Of a stretch of 21,895 nt of DNA, positions 7,487 to 15,252 are shown piece after piece (the first letter of the stretch is position 1; each line of letters starts with the position of its first letter). The position numbers were made by a program, and so were the translations under genes. The stretch covers positions 1-21,895 of the forward strand of contig CAYSRC010000042.1 of NCBI GenBank assembly GCA_964433495.1, given 5' to 3'. The notes below the pieces were generated by a model that was given only the letters and a program-made list of their open reading frames with translations, was not told where the DNA came from and did no database searches. Origin of the DNA: CAYSRC01 sp964433495. Its GTDB lineage: Bacteria; Bacillota; Clostridia; Oscillospirales; Ruminococcaceae.

Positions 7487-8674
7487 CTATCGCTCCTCCC
7501 TCGAAAGCACCAGCGTCACATGGCTCTGAAACACGCCGCCGTTGTCGCTGCACACGATGATCTCGGGCTGCTTTGTGCCGGGCACCTTGCCGAGCTGGCG
7601 CTCGCCGCACCCGCCCCGCAGCTGCATCACCGCCTCGGCAAGGGGGGTGAGGCCCATAAAATACCCCTCGCTCAGCATTCCGCCCGAGGTGTTGACGGGG
7701 AACTCGCCCGACGGGCCGAGGCGCTCGGCCGTCAGGAACTCGCTCTCCTCCCCCGCTTTAAAGAAGCCGTAGTCCCGCAGCGTCGCCTCGACGGTATAGG
7801 TGAAGCAGTCGTACAGCTCGCACGCGTCGACGTCGCGGTGGGTGATGCCCGCCATCGCGAACGCCTCGCGGCTGCTTTTGCGCGCGGCGCTGTCCTCGTC
7901 CTCGACACACAGCCGGAATGGGGAGACGGGCCTGTTGGCGCTGCCGATGCCCCGCAGGTAGACGGGCGGGTTTTTCATCCCCTTCGCGCGCTCGGCGGTC
8001 GTCAGCACGACCGCCCGGCCGCCGTCCGACGACGGCGTCGCGTCGAGCAGCCGCAGCGGGTCGACCACCATCGCCGCGTCATAGTAACCCTTTTCGTCGA
8101 GCGGCTTGCCGTACATGCCCGCGATGGGGTTGAGCTGGGCCCAGCGGCGCTGGGCGACAGAGATCTCCTTCCACACGTGGGGCCCGGTGCCGTACTTCTC
8201 CATCGCGCGGCGCGCGAGCATGGCGTACTTTGCCATGGTGCTCAGGTCGCCGTATGCCGCAAGCTCGTCGGTCGCCTTGCCGCCCGACAGCTCCTTGACA
8301 AATGAGCGCCTGCCGCTGCGCGAGTTGTCGCCGTAGGATATCACAACATACTTCACAAGCCCTGCCGTCAAAAGCCCCACGGCGTTGAACAGCCAGCCGC
8401 GGGTGCACTGGTGCTCCTGGCTGATGAGCGCGGGGCTCACGCCCAGCTGCTCTGCGACGGTGAACGCGGTCGTCTCATAGTCGCCGCCTATCGCGTCAAA
8501 GTGGCGGTAGAGCACAAGCGCGCCTATCTCGTCCTTTGTTATGCCGGCGTCCGCTATCGCGTTTTTGACGGCCTCGACGTGAAAGCTCGCCGCCGTCCTC
8601 CCCGGCACCTTGCCCTGGGGGGTGTAGCCCACCCCCGCAACGGCAATTTTATTTTTGAGATGACTTAAATCCAT
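7487..8674 (-). CDS. Thiolase-superfamily protein (SCP2/Ltp2-like), partner of the DUF35 protein
   Basis: The protein has 395 residues with the SCP2-type thiolase fold: start KIAVAGVGYTPQG, DAGITKDEIGALV, ELYDCFTYTVEATL near residues 286-299, and the glycine-rich NTSGGMLSEGYFMGLTPLAEA near 328-347. Cys90 falls where the thiolase nucleophile is expected. The usual GHP histidine, however, is replaced by Tyr338 (GYF), and the C-terminal CxG cysteine position reads SDNGGVFQSH. Members paired with DUF35 proteins include the steroid side-chain aldolase Ltp2, which uses the fold for C-C cleavage rather than thiolysis. It may therefore be an aldolase, a condensing enzyme or a noncanonical thiolase. 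AGGAGAG lies five bases before the ATG. Confidence 0.85.
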   Translation of the reverse strand: MDLSHLKNKIAVAGVGYTPQGKVPGRTAASFHVEAVKNAIADAGITKDEIGALVLYRHFDAIGGDYETTAFTVAEQLGVSPALISQEHQCTRGWLFNAVGLLTAGLVKYVVISYGDNSRSGRRSFVKELSGGKATDELAAYGDLSTMAKYAMLARRAMEKYGTGPHVWKEISVAQRRWAQLNPIAGMYGKPLDEKGYYDAAMVVDPLRLLDATPSSDGGRAVVLTTAERAKGMKNPPVYLRGIGSANRPVSPFRLCVEDEDSAARKSSREAFAMAGITHRDVDACELYDCFTYTVEATLRDYGFFKAGEESEFLTAERLGPSGEFPVNTSGGMLSEGYFMGLTPLAEAVMQLRGGCGERQLGKVPGTKQPEIIVCSDNGGVFQSHVTLVLSREER

Positions 8675-8693
8675 TTTTCTCTCCTAAACCCGC

Positions 8694-10061
8694 TCACTCG
8701 GCCCACACGACGTCAAACGGGGGCATGCCGCCGTTCTCGAGCGGATACGCAAGCTTGGTGGTGTTCATCAGGTGGCGGTAGGTGAGGTTGTCGCTGATGC
8801 TGTTGTTACCCCAGCTGCCGCATCCGAGCGACATGGTGGGCGCAAGGCCGTTCATAAAGTTGCCGCCCGACGCGCCGCCGCCGTTCTGGTTGACCACCAG
8901 CCTGCCGACGGGCAGGCGCTCGGCGCAGTGCGCCGCCTTTTTGTCGTCATAGGTGAAGATGACCGCGGTGTGGCCCGCGCCCTCCCACAGCAGGTTGGTT
9001 CTCGCGTCCTCGACCGCTTTTTCAAACTCGTCGTAGGGGAACAGCTGGGTCACGGGGCACAGCTTTTCACGGCACAGAATGTGGCCGGGGCCGACGCCCT
9101 GGTTGGCGAAGAGCAGCACCAGTGTGTTGTCGGGCACCTCGACGCCGATGGCCTCGGCAATCTCCTTGGCGGTCTTGCCGACATGGGTCGGGTCGATGGC
9201 CCCCTTCTCGTTGAACAAAAAGCCCGCGAGCGCGTCCACCTTGTCGTCGGGAATCTTATAGCCGCCCGCCGCCTCAAACGCGGTGAGGATCTCCTTCTCG
9301 GCCTTCCTCGGATAGTGCAGCGCCTGCTCGCCCGTGCAGGGCATGCCGTTGTCGTACGAGCGGCCGTTGACAAGGGTCGTCGCAAGCTTGTCATAGTCGC
9401 TGTAATCTTCGGCGACGATGACCTGCACGTTGCCCTGCCCGACACCGAACGAGGGCTTGCCGCTCGAGTAGGCCGACTTTATCATGCCCGCGCCGCCCGT
9501 CGCGACGACGACATCGACCTTGGACATCAGCTCCTTCGTCAGATCCATGCTGGGCTCTTCGATGATCTGGATGAGGTTCTCGGGCGCGCCTATCTTGGCA
9601 AGCGCCTCGTTGATGAGATTGACGCAGTGCACCGAGACCTTCTTTGCGCGCGGGTGCGGCGCGACGATCATCGCGTTGCGCGCCTTGAGCACATTCATGC
9701 CGTTGCTGCCGACGGTCGAGGTCGGGTTGGTCGCGGGCGTTATGCAGCACACGACGCCGAGGGGCTTCGCATAGGTCGCAAGCTTTTTGTCCTCGTCGTA
9801 CTCGATGATGCCCACCGACTTTTTGTCGTGCAGATAGTGCCACGCGCCGGCGCACGCCCTCGTCTGCTTGACGATCTTGCTGTCCACCCTGCCGTAGCCC
9901 GTCTCCTCGACGGCCTCGCGGGCGAACATCTCGGCGTTGTCAAACACCGTCTTGCCGACCGTCTTGACCACGGCGTCCACCTGCTTTTGGTCATAGTCCT
10001 CGAAGATGAGCTGCGCCTTGCGGGCCTTCTCCATCATTTCATCTATCATGGTGCGTTCCAT
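8694..10061 (-). CDS. CoA-acylating aldehyde dehydrogenase
   Basis: This cytosolic enzyme has 455 residues and converts an aldehyde, CoA and NAD+ to acyl-CoA. It matches the acetaldehyde/propionaldehyde/sulfoacetaldehyde acylating branch (N-terminal half of AdhE): TPATNPTSTVGSN near residues 109-119, GVGQGNVQVIV near 206-216, the catalytic Cys242 in DNGMPCTGEQAL, and the C-terminal CGSWGNNSISDNLTYRHLMN. The open frame continues far upstream, but the ATG at 10061 matches the family start and has GGAGGT ten bases before it; the upstream part is antisense to the esterase frame and should be ignored. It stands between the esterase and thiolase genes. A role in oxidising the aldehyde from the aldolase pathway is inferred. 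Confidence 0.92.
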   Translation of the reverse strand: MERTMIDEMMEKARKAQLIFEDYDQKQVDAVVKTVGKTVFDNAEMFAREAVEETGYGRVDSKIVKQTRACAGAWHYLHDKKSVGIIEYDEDKKLATYAKPLGVVCCITPATNPTSTVGSNGMNVLKARNAMIVAPHPRAKKVSVHCVNLINEALAKIGAPENLIQIIEEPSMDLTKELMSKVDVVVATGGAGMIKSAYSSGKPSFGVGQGNVQVIVAEDYSDYDKLATTLVNGRSYDNGMPCTGEQALHYPRKAEKEILTAFEAAGGYKIPDDKVDALAGFLFNEKGAIDPTHVGKTAKEIAEAIGVEVPDNTLVLLFANQGVGPGHILCREKLCPVTQLFPYDEFEKAVEDARTNLLWEGAGHTAVIFTYDDKKAAHCAERLPVGRLVVNQNGGGASGGNFMNGLAPTMSLGCGSWGNNSISDNLTYRHLMNTTKLAYPLENGGMPPFDVVWAE

Positions 10062-10110
10062 AGCTGTTGTGACCTCCGTCAATTTTTTTGATAGTATTGT
10101 CCACACTCTG

Positions 10111-10123
10111 CCTGCATTGCAGG
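10111..10123. promoter_or_regulatory. 13-bp perfect palindrome in the leader of the acylating dehydrogenase
   Basis: CCTGCATTGCAGG is perfectly symmetrical about one central base. It lies in the 113-bp gap between the esterase and dehydrogenase genes, about 50 bp before the latter's start. It has no T tract, so it looks more like a protein-binding site or processing hairpin than a terminator. Confidence 0.3.
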
Positions 10124-10174
10124 GTTTTGTGTTGGTTTTTACATGATTTTGCCCATAATACTGTTGATTTTTGT

Positions 10175-11002
10175 TTACAGCAATCTTTTGTTTTTCAGGA
10201 ACCCGATGAACCCGGCGATGTCCCTGTTCCAGACGTTCCAGTCGTGCGCCCCGGGCCCGTCGGTCCAGGTGACGTCGTACCCCTTTTGTCCGACGTACTT
10301 CGCGAACGCGACGTTGTCGGCGTACAGAAAATCCTCGGTGCCGCAGCTCATAAAGACGGGCGGCTGCTGTTTTTTTGCGTTGCACTCGTCGATCAGGCGC
10401 CGTATGTCGTGGCGGCTGCCCGCGAGCTTTTTGGCCTCGTCCCCGAAAACCGACAGAAACATCGCCTGCTTGTCCCGCCCGGCGGGCATGTCGCACGGCA
10501 TTGCAAACGCCTCGTCCGAAAGCCGCGCGACATCGACCGCCGACGAAAGGCAGCCGATCGCGGCAAAATCCTCGGGTTTTGTCAGGCCTATCTTGAACGC
10601 CCCGTATCCGCCCATCGAGAAGCCCGCCAAAAAGTTGTCCTCTTTTTTGCAGGACAGCGGCAGAAAGCCCCGAAGCACCCTCGGGAGCTCCTCGGTGATG
10701 TAGGTGTAGTACCGCGGCCCGTACGCCATGTCGGTATAAAAGCTGTTGGCAGCGTCGGGCATGACCACGGCGAGGTCGTTTTCGCGCGCGAGCGTCTCGA
10801 CGACCGAGTTGCGCAGCCAGGTGTCGCGGTCGTCGCTCATGCCGTGCAGCAGCCACAGCGTCCTGTAGGGACGCTTCGCGGGCTCTGACTCCGAATAGCA
10901 GCCGTAGGGCAGCAGGATGTTGACGTCCTGCTGTCTGCCGACGCATTCAGACAAAAAAGTGTACCGCAAAAGGGATACCTTCGGTCTTTTTGCACCTGCC
11001 AT
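10175..11002 (-). CDS. Putative serine esterase (esterase D / EstA family)
   Basis: This alpha/beta hydrolase has 275 residues and no signal peptide. The oxyanion region is TLWLLHGMSDDRDTW (about residues 48-62). The nucleophile elbow GFSMGG gives Ser129, with Asp224 in CGTEDFLYADN and His253 in GPGAHDWNVWN completing the triad. This matches the putative-esterase family that includes S-formylglutathione hydrolase, tributyrin esterases and acetyl-xylan-type esterases. The ATG at 11002 is preferred because AAGGAAGGG lies upstream of it; a start at 11029 would put that site inside the gene. It leads the operon and faces the DeoR regulator. It might free an acylated sugar or hydrolyse a thioester; the substrate is unknown. 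Confidence 0.85.
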   Translation of the reverse strand: MAGAKRPKVSLLRYTFLSECVGRQQDVNILLPYGCYSESEPAKRPYRTLWLLHGMSDDRDTWLRNSVVETLARENDLAVVMPDAANSFYTDMAYGPRYYTYITEELPRVLRGFLPLSCKKEDNFLAGFSMGGYGAFKIGLTKPEDFAAIGCLSSAVDVARLSDEAFAMPCDMPAGRDKQAMFLSVFGDEAKKLAGSRHDIRRLIDECNAKKQQPPVFMSCGTEDFLYADNVAFAKYVGQKGYDVTWTDGPGAHDWNVWNRDIAGFIGFLKNKRLL

Positions 11003-11037
11003 ATTTTCTTGACCCTTCCTTTCAAACAATCTGAATT

Positions 11038-11059
11038 TGTGGTTTTTATGTGGCTTTAT
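11038..11059 (+). promoter_or_regulatory. Tandem 11-bp repeat, candidate DeoR-family operator
   Basis: TGTGGTTTTTA (11038-11048) is followed head-to-tail by TGTGGCTTTAT (11049-11059), one helical turn apart, abutting the -35 box of the regulator gene and lying 36-57 bp upstream of the esterase start. A further TGTGG is at 11078. Similar words recur in front of the sugar operon at 21278-21308. Some DeoR-family repressors bind tandem repeats of this spacing; binding here is inferred. Confidence 0.4.
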
Positions 11060-11088
11060 TTGCTATACCGCCGCGACTGTGGTACAAT
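11060..11088 (+). promoter_or_regulatory. Promoter of the DeoR regulator gene
   Basis: TTGCTA (11060-11065) and TACAAT (11083-11088) are exactly 17 bases apart on the plus strand. The palindrome ACAATTGT (11084-11091) overlaps the -10 box and could be an operator for autoregulation. The predicted leader is about 160 nt. Confidence 0.6.
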
Positions 11089-11257
11089 TGTGTTGCACAG
11101 GCTCGATATAAGCCCACAAAACCCGAAAAATGTCGGCGGTTTACGCGACTCTGATCGTTTTTCTGCCGGCTTCGGGGCCCAGCGCAGGGGCGCGGGCCCT
11201 GCTTTCGGCTTTAAAGGCGGCCGAGTTCAATATACAACCTACGGGGGACAAGACAAC

Positions 11258-12040
11258 ATGCTTTCTTTTCAGCGCCGTGAGGAGATAAAACAGATCCTTC
11301 TCAAGCAAAAGAGCATCACCGTCACGGCGGTGGCCGCGCACTTCGGCGTCAGCGACGAGACCATCCGGCGCGATCTCACCGTGCTGAGCAACGAGGGGTT
11401 CTGCAACAAGACCTACGGCGGGGCCTCGCTTGCCACGCGAAGCACCTCGCACATCCCGCAGCGCATGAAGAAAGAGCTGTTTGTCGACGAAAAGCGGTTT
11501 ATGGCAAAAATCGCGGCGTCGGTCATCCGCCCCAAGGACTGCGTGTTTTTAGACCACTCGACGACGGTGTCCGAGCTGTGCCGCGAGATAAAGTCGATGC
11601 CGCTCACCGTCGTGACCAACTCGCTTTGGGTGATAAGCGAGCTGTCCGACCTCGAGAACATCGACCTCGTCGTCACGGGCGGGCACTGCCGCACGATGGA
11701 CAGGGGGATGTTCGGGCAGGAGACACTCAACTTTTTAAACCACCACTATTTTGACAAGGCGTTTTTTTCCTGCCGCGGGCTCAACATCGGCAACGGGATA
11801 TTTGACGCAAGCGAGCACACCGCGTCCTTTCACCAGACGCTCATCGACCGCGCGGCCGAGACCTTTTTGATGGCCGACCACACTAAGTTCGGGGTGTCGG
11901 GCTTCATCAACATCACCTCGTACGCCGAGCTCGACAACTTCATCACCGACGCCAAGCTCGACGAGCTCTGGCGGGAGGTCTTTGAGACCAACGGCGTGCG
12001 GGTGCTGAACACCCTGCCCGCAAACGACGCCGGGGTCTGA
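11258..12040 (+). CDS. DeoR-family transcriptional regulator
   Basis: This cytosolic DNA-binding protein has 260 residues. The N-terminal winged helix-turn-helix (about residues 1-57) has the family signature: QRREEIKQILL, then HFGVSDETIRRDLTVLSNEG and KTYGGA. The rest is the sugar-phosphate sensor fold, with LDHSTTVSELCREI, VVTNS, VVTGG and FLMADHTKFG. Such proteins are usually repressors released by a phosphorylated sugar intermediate. It is the only plus-strand gene, placed between the esterase operon (divergent) and the isomerase gene (convergent), so it probably controls both sides. The ATG at 11258 has GGGGGA ten bases upstream; the open frame extends earlier but without homology. Confidence 0.92.
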   Translation: MLSFQRREEIKQILLKQKSITVTAVAAHFGVSDETIRRDLTVLSNEGFCNKTYGGASLATRSTSHIPQRMKKELFVDEKRFMAKIAASVIRPKDCVFLDHSTTVSELCREIKSMPLTVVTNSLWVISELSDLENIDLVVTGGHCRTMDRGMFGQETLNFLNHHYFDKAFFSCRGLNIGNGIFDASEHTASFHQTLIDRAAETFLMADHTKFGVSGFINITSYAELDNFITDAKLDELWREVFETNGVRVLNTLPANDAGV

Positions 12041-12071
12041 GCCCGGCGCGCCGCCCGCAAAGCAAAACCAT

Positions 12072-12099
12072 GCCCCGAAGCATCGCTTCGGGGCTTTTT
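12072..12099 (+). terminator. Strong Rho-independent terminator after the regulator gene
   Basis: GCCCCGAAGC-ATC-GCTTCGGGGC is a perfect 10-bp stem with a three-base loop running into TTTTT, 31 bases after the regulator stop codon. It separates the regulator from the convergent isomerase gene; its T tract favours the plus strand. Confidence 0.9.
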
Positions 12100-12161
12100 C
12101 GCGCCCCGGTCAAAGACGCTTATACCGGCCTGTCCTTTTCGGCCGTGAAACCGCCGGGCCT

Positions 12162-13235
12162 TCAGCAGGGCAGCTCGCTGGTCGTGATGTCGGGCAGCTC
12201 GAAGTAGGCCTTGAGGTTGAAGGGCGAGAGGATGCCCTTTTCGGTGACGATGCCGTCCACCAGCTTGGGCGGGGTGACGTCGAACGCGGGATAGTAGCCC
12301 TTGACGCCCTCCATGGTGTGCTTGAGGCCCATCGACTCGGTGACAAGCGCGGGGTCGCGCAGCTCGATCTTGACCGAGTCGATGTCGGGGTGCGCCGCGT
12401 TGGGGGTGCCCGTCGTGAAGTAGGGGATGCCCCAATACCTTGCGGCAAGCGCTATCTGGAAGGTGCCGACCTTGTTGACGACATAGCCGTCCATCGTGAT
12501 GACGTCGGCCGCCGACGTGAAGATGTCGACGTTTTTCATCTTCATGGTGTACGCGGGCATGTTGTCGGTGATGACCGTCGTGTCAAAGCCCATGTCGCAC
12601 GCGACGCTCGCCGTGAGGCGCGCACCCTGATAGTAGGGGCGGGTCTCGGGGCAGATCATCTTGATCTCGTTGCCGCGCCTGCGGCACTCGCGCAAAAGGG
12701 TGCCGATAATCGTCTCGGCAAAACACTGTGTCATGACGGTGCCGCCGTTCGGTATCTTGTCGGCGAGGTGCACGGCGAGCCTGTCGTAGCGGGAGTAGTT
12801 GGCGTTGAGGCTGTCGACCGCGTCCTCCTTGAGCTTTTCGGGCATCTCGGACAGCGGCGTGCCGCCCTTGAGCTCCCGATCGAGGCGGCCGAGCGCGCGC
12901 TCGACGACCCGCTTCATCTTCTCGACGGTGGTGGGGCGCGCGTGCGAGAGGGTGTAGGCCGCCTTTTTCATGTACTCGAGATAGTCCTGCTCGCCGAGCT
13001 CGCGCGCCTCGTAGGCCGCGAGCGCCATGCCCATTGCGGCGGCGGTGTAGGGGCCGCCGCTCTGCGTGACCATGTCGGCGATCGCCTGTGCGACCTCCTC
13101 GTGGCGGGTGCAGGTGACATATTCGGTGCGCACGGGATAGATGCGCCTGTCGAGAATCCTGACCTTGCCGTCCTCATACCACGCGACGTTCTCATAGCGA
13201 AGCAGGAAGGCGAGGCCTTCGTCGGCTCTTTGCAT
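12162..13235 (-). CDS. mtnA: MtnA/DrdI-like aldose-1-phosphate isomerase (eIF2B-fold)
   Basis: This cytosolic enzyme has 357 residues and matches the methylthioribose-1-phosphate isomerase family. Family phrases are EEVAQAIADMV, LSHARPTTVEKM (about 96-107), ETRPYYQGARLTA (197-209), and AADVITMDGYVVNKVGTF (242-259). The catalytic-position Cys171 (TQCFAE) and Asp244 are present. It is divergent: typical MtnA has THCNTG and GADR where this has TQCFAE and SAADV, and the RGAPAIG loop is SGGPYTAA. That suggests a relative acting on 5-deoxyribose-1-phosphate or a similar sugar, which it would convert to the ribulose-1-phosphate. AAGGAG lies eight bases before the ATG. An 800-bp repeat-filled spacer separates it from kinase 2. 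Confidence 0.85.
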   Translation of the reverse strand: MQRADEGLAFLLRYENVAWYEDGKVRILDRRIYPVRTEYVTCTRHEEVAQAIADMVTQSGGPYTAAAMGMALAAYEARELGEQDYLEYMKKAAYTLSHARPTTVEKMKRVVERALGRLDRELKGGTPLSEMPEKLKEDAVDSLNANYSRYDRLAVHLADKIPNGGTVMTQCFAETIIGTLLRECRRRGNEIKMICPETRPYYQGARLTASVACDMGFDTTVITDNMPAYTMKMKNVDIFTSAADVITMDGYVVNKVGTFQIALAARYWGIPYFTTGTPNAAHPDIDSVKIELRDPALVTESMGLKHTMEGVKGYYPAFDVTPPKLVDGIVTEKGILSPFNLKAYFELPDITTSELPC

Positions 13236-13636
13236 AGTTGTTCTCCTTTGTGTTTTTTGTCGTCTGCCGCAGGGTCGGCCCGTGCGGCGGACGATGCGGC
13301 TTATTTTGATCGATTCGAGGGCAATTGTGGGGAAAAGCCCGTTCGCCGGCGAAAGGTGCGCCCGAGAAGCGGGCCGCGGGATTGCGCCCTTGCCGCCTTG
13401 AGGCGGTCTTGACCTCAAGGCCCCCACGCGAAAGCTTCCGGGCAGCGGCCCTTGAGGTTCCCCCGTGTCGGAAGAGCCGAACGGTCGGCCGTAATTGGTA
13501 CGACGGCCGACACTCCGCGCGATAGATGCGCGTCGCAATCGGTACGGCGTTCGGGGGTTTCCATACTCTTGGGAATTCTGCCGCGCGTCGTTCCATTTAC
13601 GCGCGGGAAGAGGGGCTTTACGTTCCGGGCCCTTAA

Positions 13637-13856
13637 GCTTCCCCCGTGGGGGGAAGCTGTCAGCATAGCTGACTGATGAGGGGTTAGCCGAGCTTTTTCT
13701 CTTGACCTCGCCCCTGCGCAAACGCAGCTTAACGCAGCCCGCGAGGACGAGACGAGGGGTGAGTTTACCCCGTTGACTTAAACCCTGCTCGGATGAGAAC
13801 ATCCCTTAACCCCTCATCCACCGCGGGGCGGTCCCCCTTCCCCCGTGGGGGGAAGG
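13637..13856. repeat. Complete hairpin-ended repeat, copy 2 (220 bp)
   Basis: The layout matches 155-297: hairpin GCTTCCCCC-GTG-GGGGGAAGC (13637-13657), hairpin GTCAGC-ATA-GCTGAC (13659-13673), arm GATGAGGGGT (13675-13684), core, arm ACCCCTCATC (13809-13818), hairpin ACCGC-GGG-GCGGT (13820-13832), and hairpin CCTTCCCCC-GTG-GGGGGAAGG (13836-13856). The core is about 75 bp longer than in copy 1. The second hairpin differs from copy 1 by a paired change (C-G to G-C). Confidence 0.8.
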
Positions 13857-13908
13857 TTTCCGAGCCCTAAAGCTTGCGTCCGTCCCGCTGGCTGCGCGCC
13901 CTTTAAAC

Positions 13909-13957
13909 CTCCCCTGTGTAAGGGGAGATTTCGGGCTCTGCCCGACGGAGGGGTTGT
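13909..13957. repeat. Second type of hairpin repeat
   Basis: CTCCCC-TGTGTAA-GGGGAG and CGGGC-TCT-GCCCG are nested between AACCTCC and GGAGGGGTT, giving a forked inverted repeat. A related fragment lies in the opposite orientation at 2029-2048. Confidence 0.5.
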
Positions 13958-14034
13958 CTGTACAAAGCCTTGTCGTCTGAACACGCCTCATGTCGCGGCT
14001 TCAGCTCACCGCTCGCAATCCCCCCGCCGCGGTT

Positions 14035-15252
14035 TCAGCCCTTTGCCGCGTCCTTGAGGGTCTTCACCCAGTCGTCGCCGCACGCGATCCCGGCCCTGTT
14101 CATGATGAGCCTCTTTGCCGTCATCACGCACAGGCGCTCGGCGGCGGCGCGCGCCTCGGGGTCCTCTATCGTTGTGATGTCCTTGACCTTGGCGACGCCC
14201 ACGATGCGGCGGATAAGCTCGAGGCCCGCGACGCCCGCCGCGTCGGTCATGATGCCCGCGACATACCACTCGGCAAAGCCGTCGGTTTTCGCCATCCTGT
14301 CGGTGGCCTTCTCCTTCATCTCGGCGACCGCCTTTTTGATGAAAAGGTCGGCGGTGTCGCGCATCGCGTCTTCGCACCAGCGCGCAAAGGACGCCCGCTC
14401 CTCCCCTTCGGGCATCGTGTAGCGGGCGTTCACCCACGCGAAGATGAGGTGCGCCAGCACGTTGCCCACGTCGTACCCCGCGGGGCCGTAAAAGGCGAAC
14501 TCGGGGTCGAGCACCTTGGTCGAGCCCTCTTTGACAAAGATCGAGCCGCTGTGCAGGTCGCCGTGGATGAGCGCCTGCGCGTTGCTCTTGAACGCCTCCT
14601 TGAGCTTTGCCGCCTCGAGGCGCAGCTTTTCGTCGCCGTAGATCTCGCGGCGCACAAGCTCGGCGCTGCCCTCGAAGACGCTGTTTCCCTCGCCGTCCTC
14701 AAAATACGGGAAGGTGTACACCAGCGTCTCGGTGACGTTGCATAGGTCGGGGTTGGTGTACTCGGACACCAGCCTCTTCTTTTCGGCGGGTGAGATGACG
14801 TTGTCCGACGTGTTGATGAGGGTCTTCGCCATAAAGTCGGTTATGTCCTCGGCCAGGGTGGAAAAGGTCTTGTGCTCCATCATGGCATAGCGCATGTTCT
14901 GATGGTCGCTCACGTCCTCCATCACCATACAGCACATCACCGGGTCGTAAAAATACAGCTTGGGCACAAAGCCCGGTGCCAGCTCGTCCTCGAGGCGCAG
15001 GATGTTCGCCTCTATCCTGTTGCGGTCGGTGCTGACCTGCTGTCCCGTCAGGCGCGCGGCGACGTCGGCGTGCTTGACGATGACCGAACGGCTTCCGTTC
15101 GCCTCCTTGATCTTGAAGACATAGTTGATGTTGCCGTCCCCTATCTCCTCGCAGGTGAGCTCGCCCTCGCCGAACATGTCGGGCAGCTTCTCCCTGACAT
15201 ACTCGATCGCGTCGCTCTCGTTCATCCTGAAATGACTTGTAAACCTTGACAA
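14035..15252 (-). CDS. mtnK: MtnK-like 5-substituted-ribose kinase, paralogue 2
   Basis: This cytosolic kinase of the APH/choline-kinase fold has 405 residues and would phosphorylate C1 of methylthioribose or a similar sugar with ATP. Diagnostic segments are EIGDGNINYVF (36-46), STDRNRIEA, the catalytic HGDLHSGSIF (230-239) and metal-binding DPEFAFYGPAGYD (249-261). The best start is TTG at 15252: AGGAAGG sits eight bases upstream, and from it the protein lines up without gaps with kinase 1 from the N-terminus to these motifs. A GTG at 15261 directly abuts the Shine-Dalgarno and is unlikely. More than half the residues are identical to kinase 1 by eye. It lies 172 bp behind the aldolase gene. 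Confidence 0.9.
   Translation of the reverse strand: MSRFTSHFRMNESDAIEYVREKLPDMFGEGELTCEEIGDGNINYVFKIKEANGSRSVIVKHADVAARLTGQQVSTDRNRIEANILRLEDELAPGFVPKLYFYDPVMCCMVMEDVSDHQNMRYAMMEHKTFSTLAEDITDFMAKTLINTSDNVISPAEKKRLVSEYTNPDLCNVTETLVYTFPYFEDGEGNSVFEGSAELVRREIYGDEKLRLEAAKLKEAFKSNAQALIHGDLHSGSIFVKEGSTKVLDPEFAFYGPAGYDVGNVLAHLIFAWVNARYTMPEGEERASFARWCEDAMRDTADLFIKKAVAEMKEKATDRMAKTDGFAEWYVAGIMTDAAGVAGLELIRRIVGVAKVKDITTIEDPEARAAAERLCVMTAKRLIMNRAGIACGDDWVKTLKDAAKG

Larger units (their letters stand above)
13236..14034. other. 800-bp spacer inside the sugar operon, filled with repeats
   Basis: The spacer separates kinase 2 from the isomerase on the same strand. It contains the hairpin-ended repeat at 13637-13856, a second hairpin element at 13909-13957, the 15-bp words GCAATCGGTACGGCG (13535-13549) and CCGAACGGTCGGCCG (13477-13491) shared with the window's left end, and no supported gene. 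I see no convincing promoter in front of the isomerase, so its transcription may depend on read-through or on a site I cannot recognise. Confidence 0.55.

Noticed and set aside
10062..10946. N-terminal extension of about 295 codons for the acylating aldehyde dehydrogenase
   Set aside because: It overlaps the esterase gene in another frame, lacks homology, and a good ribosome binding site precedes the ATG at 10061.
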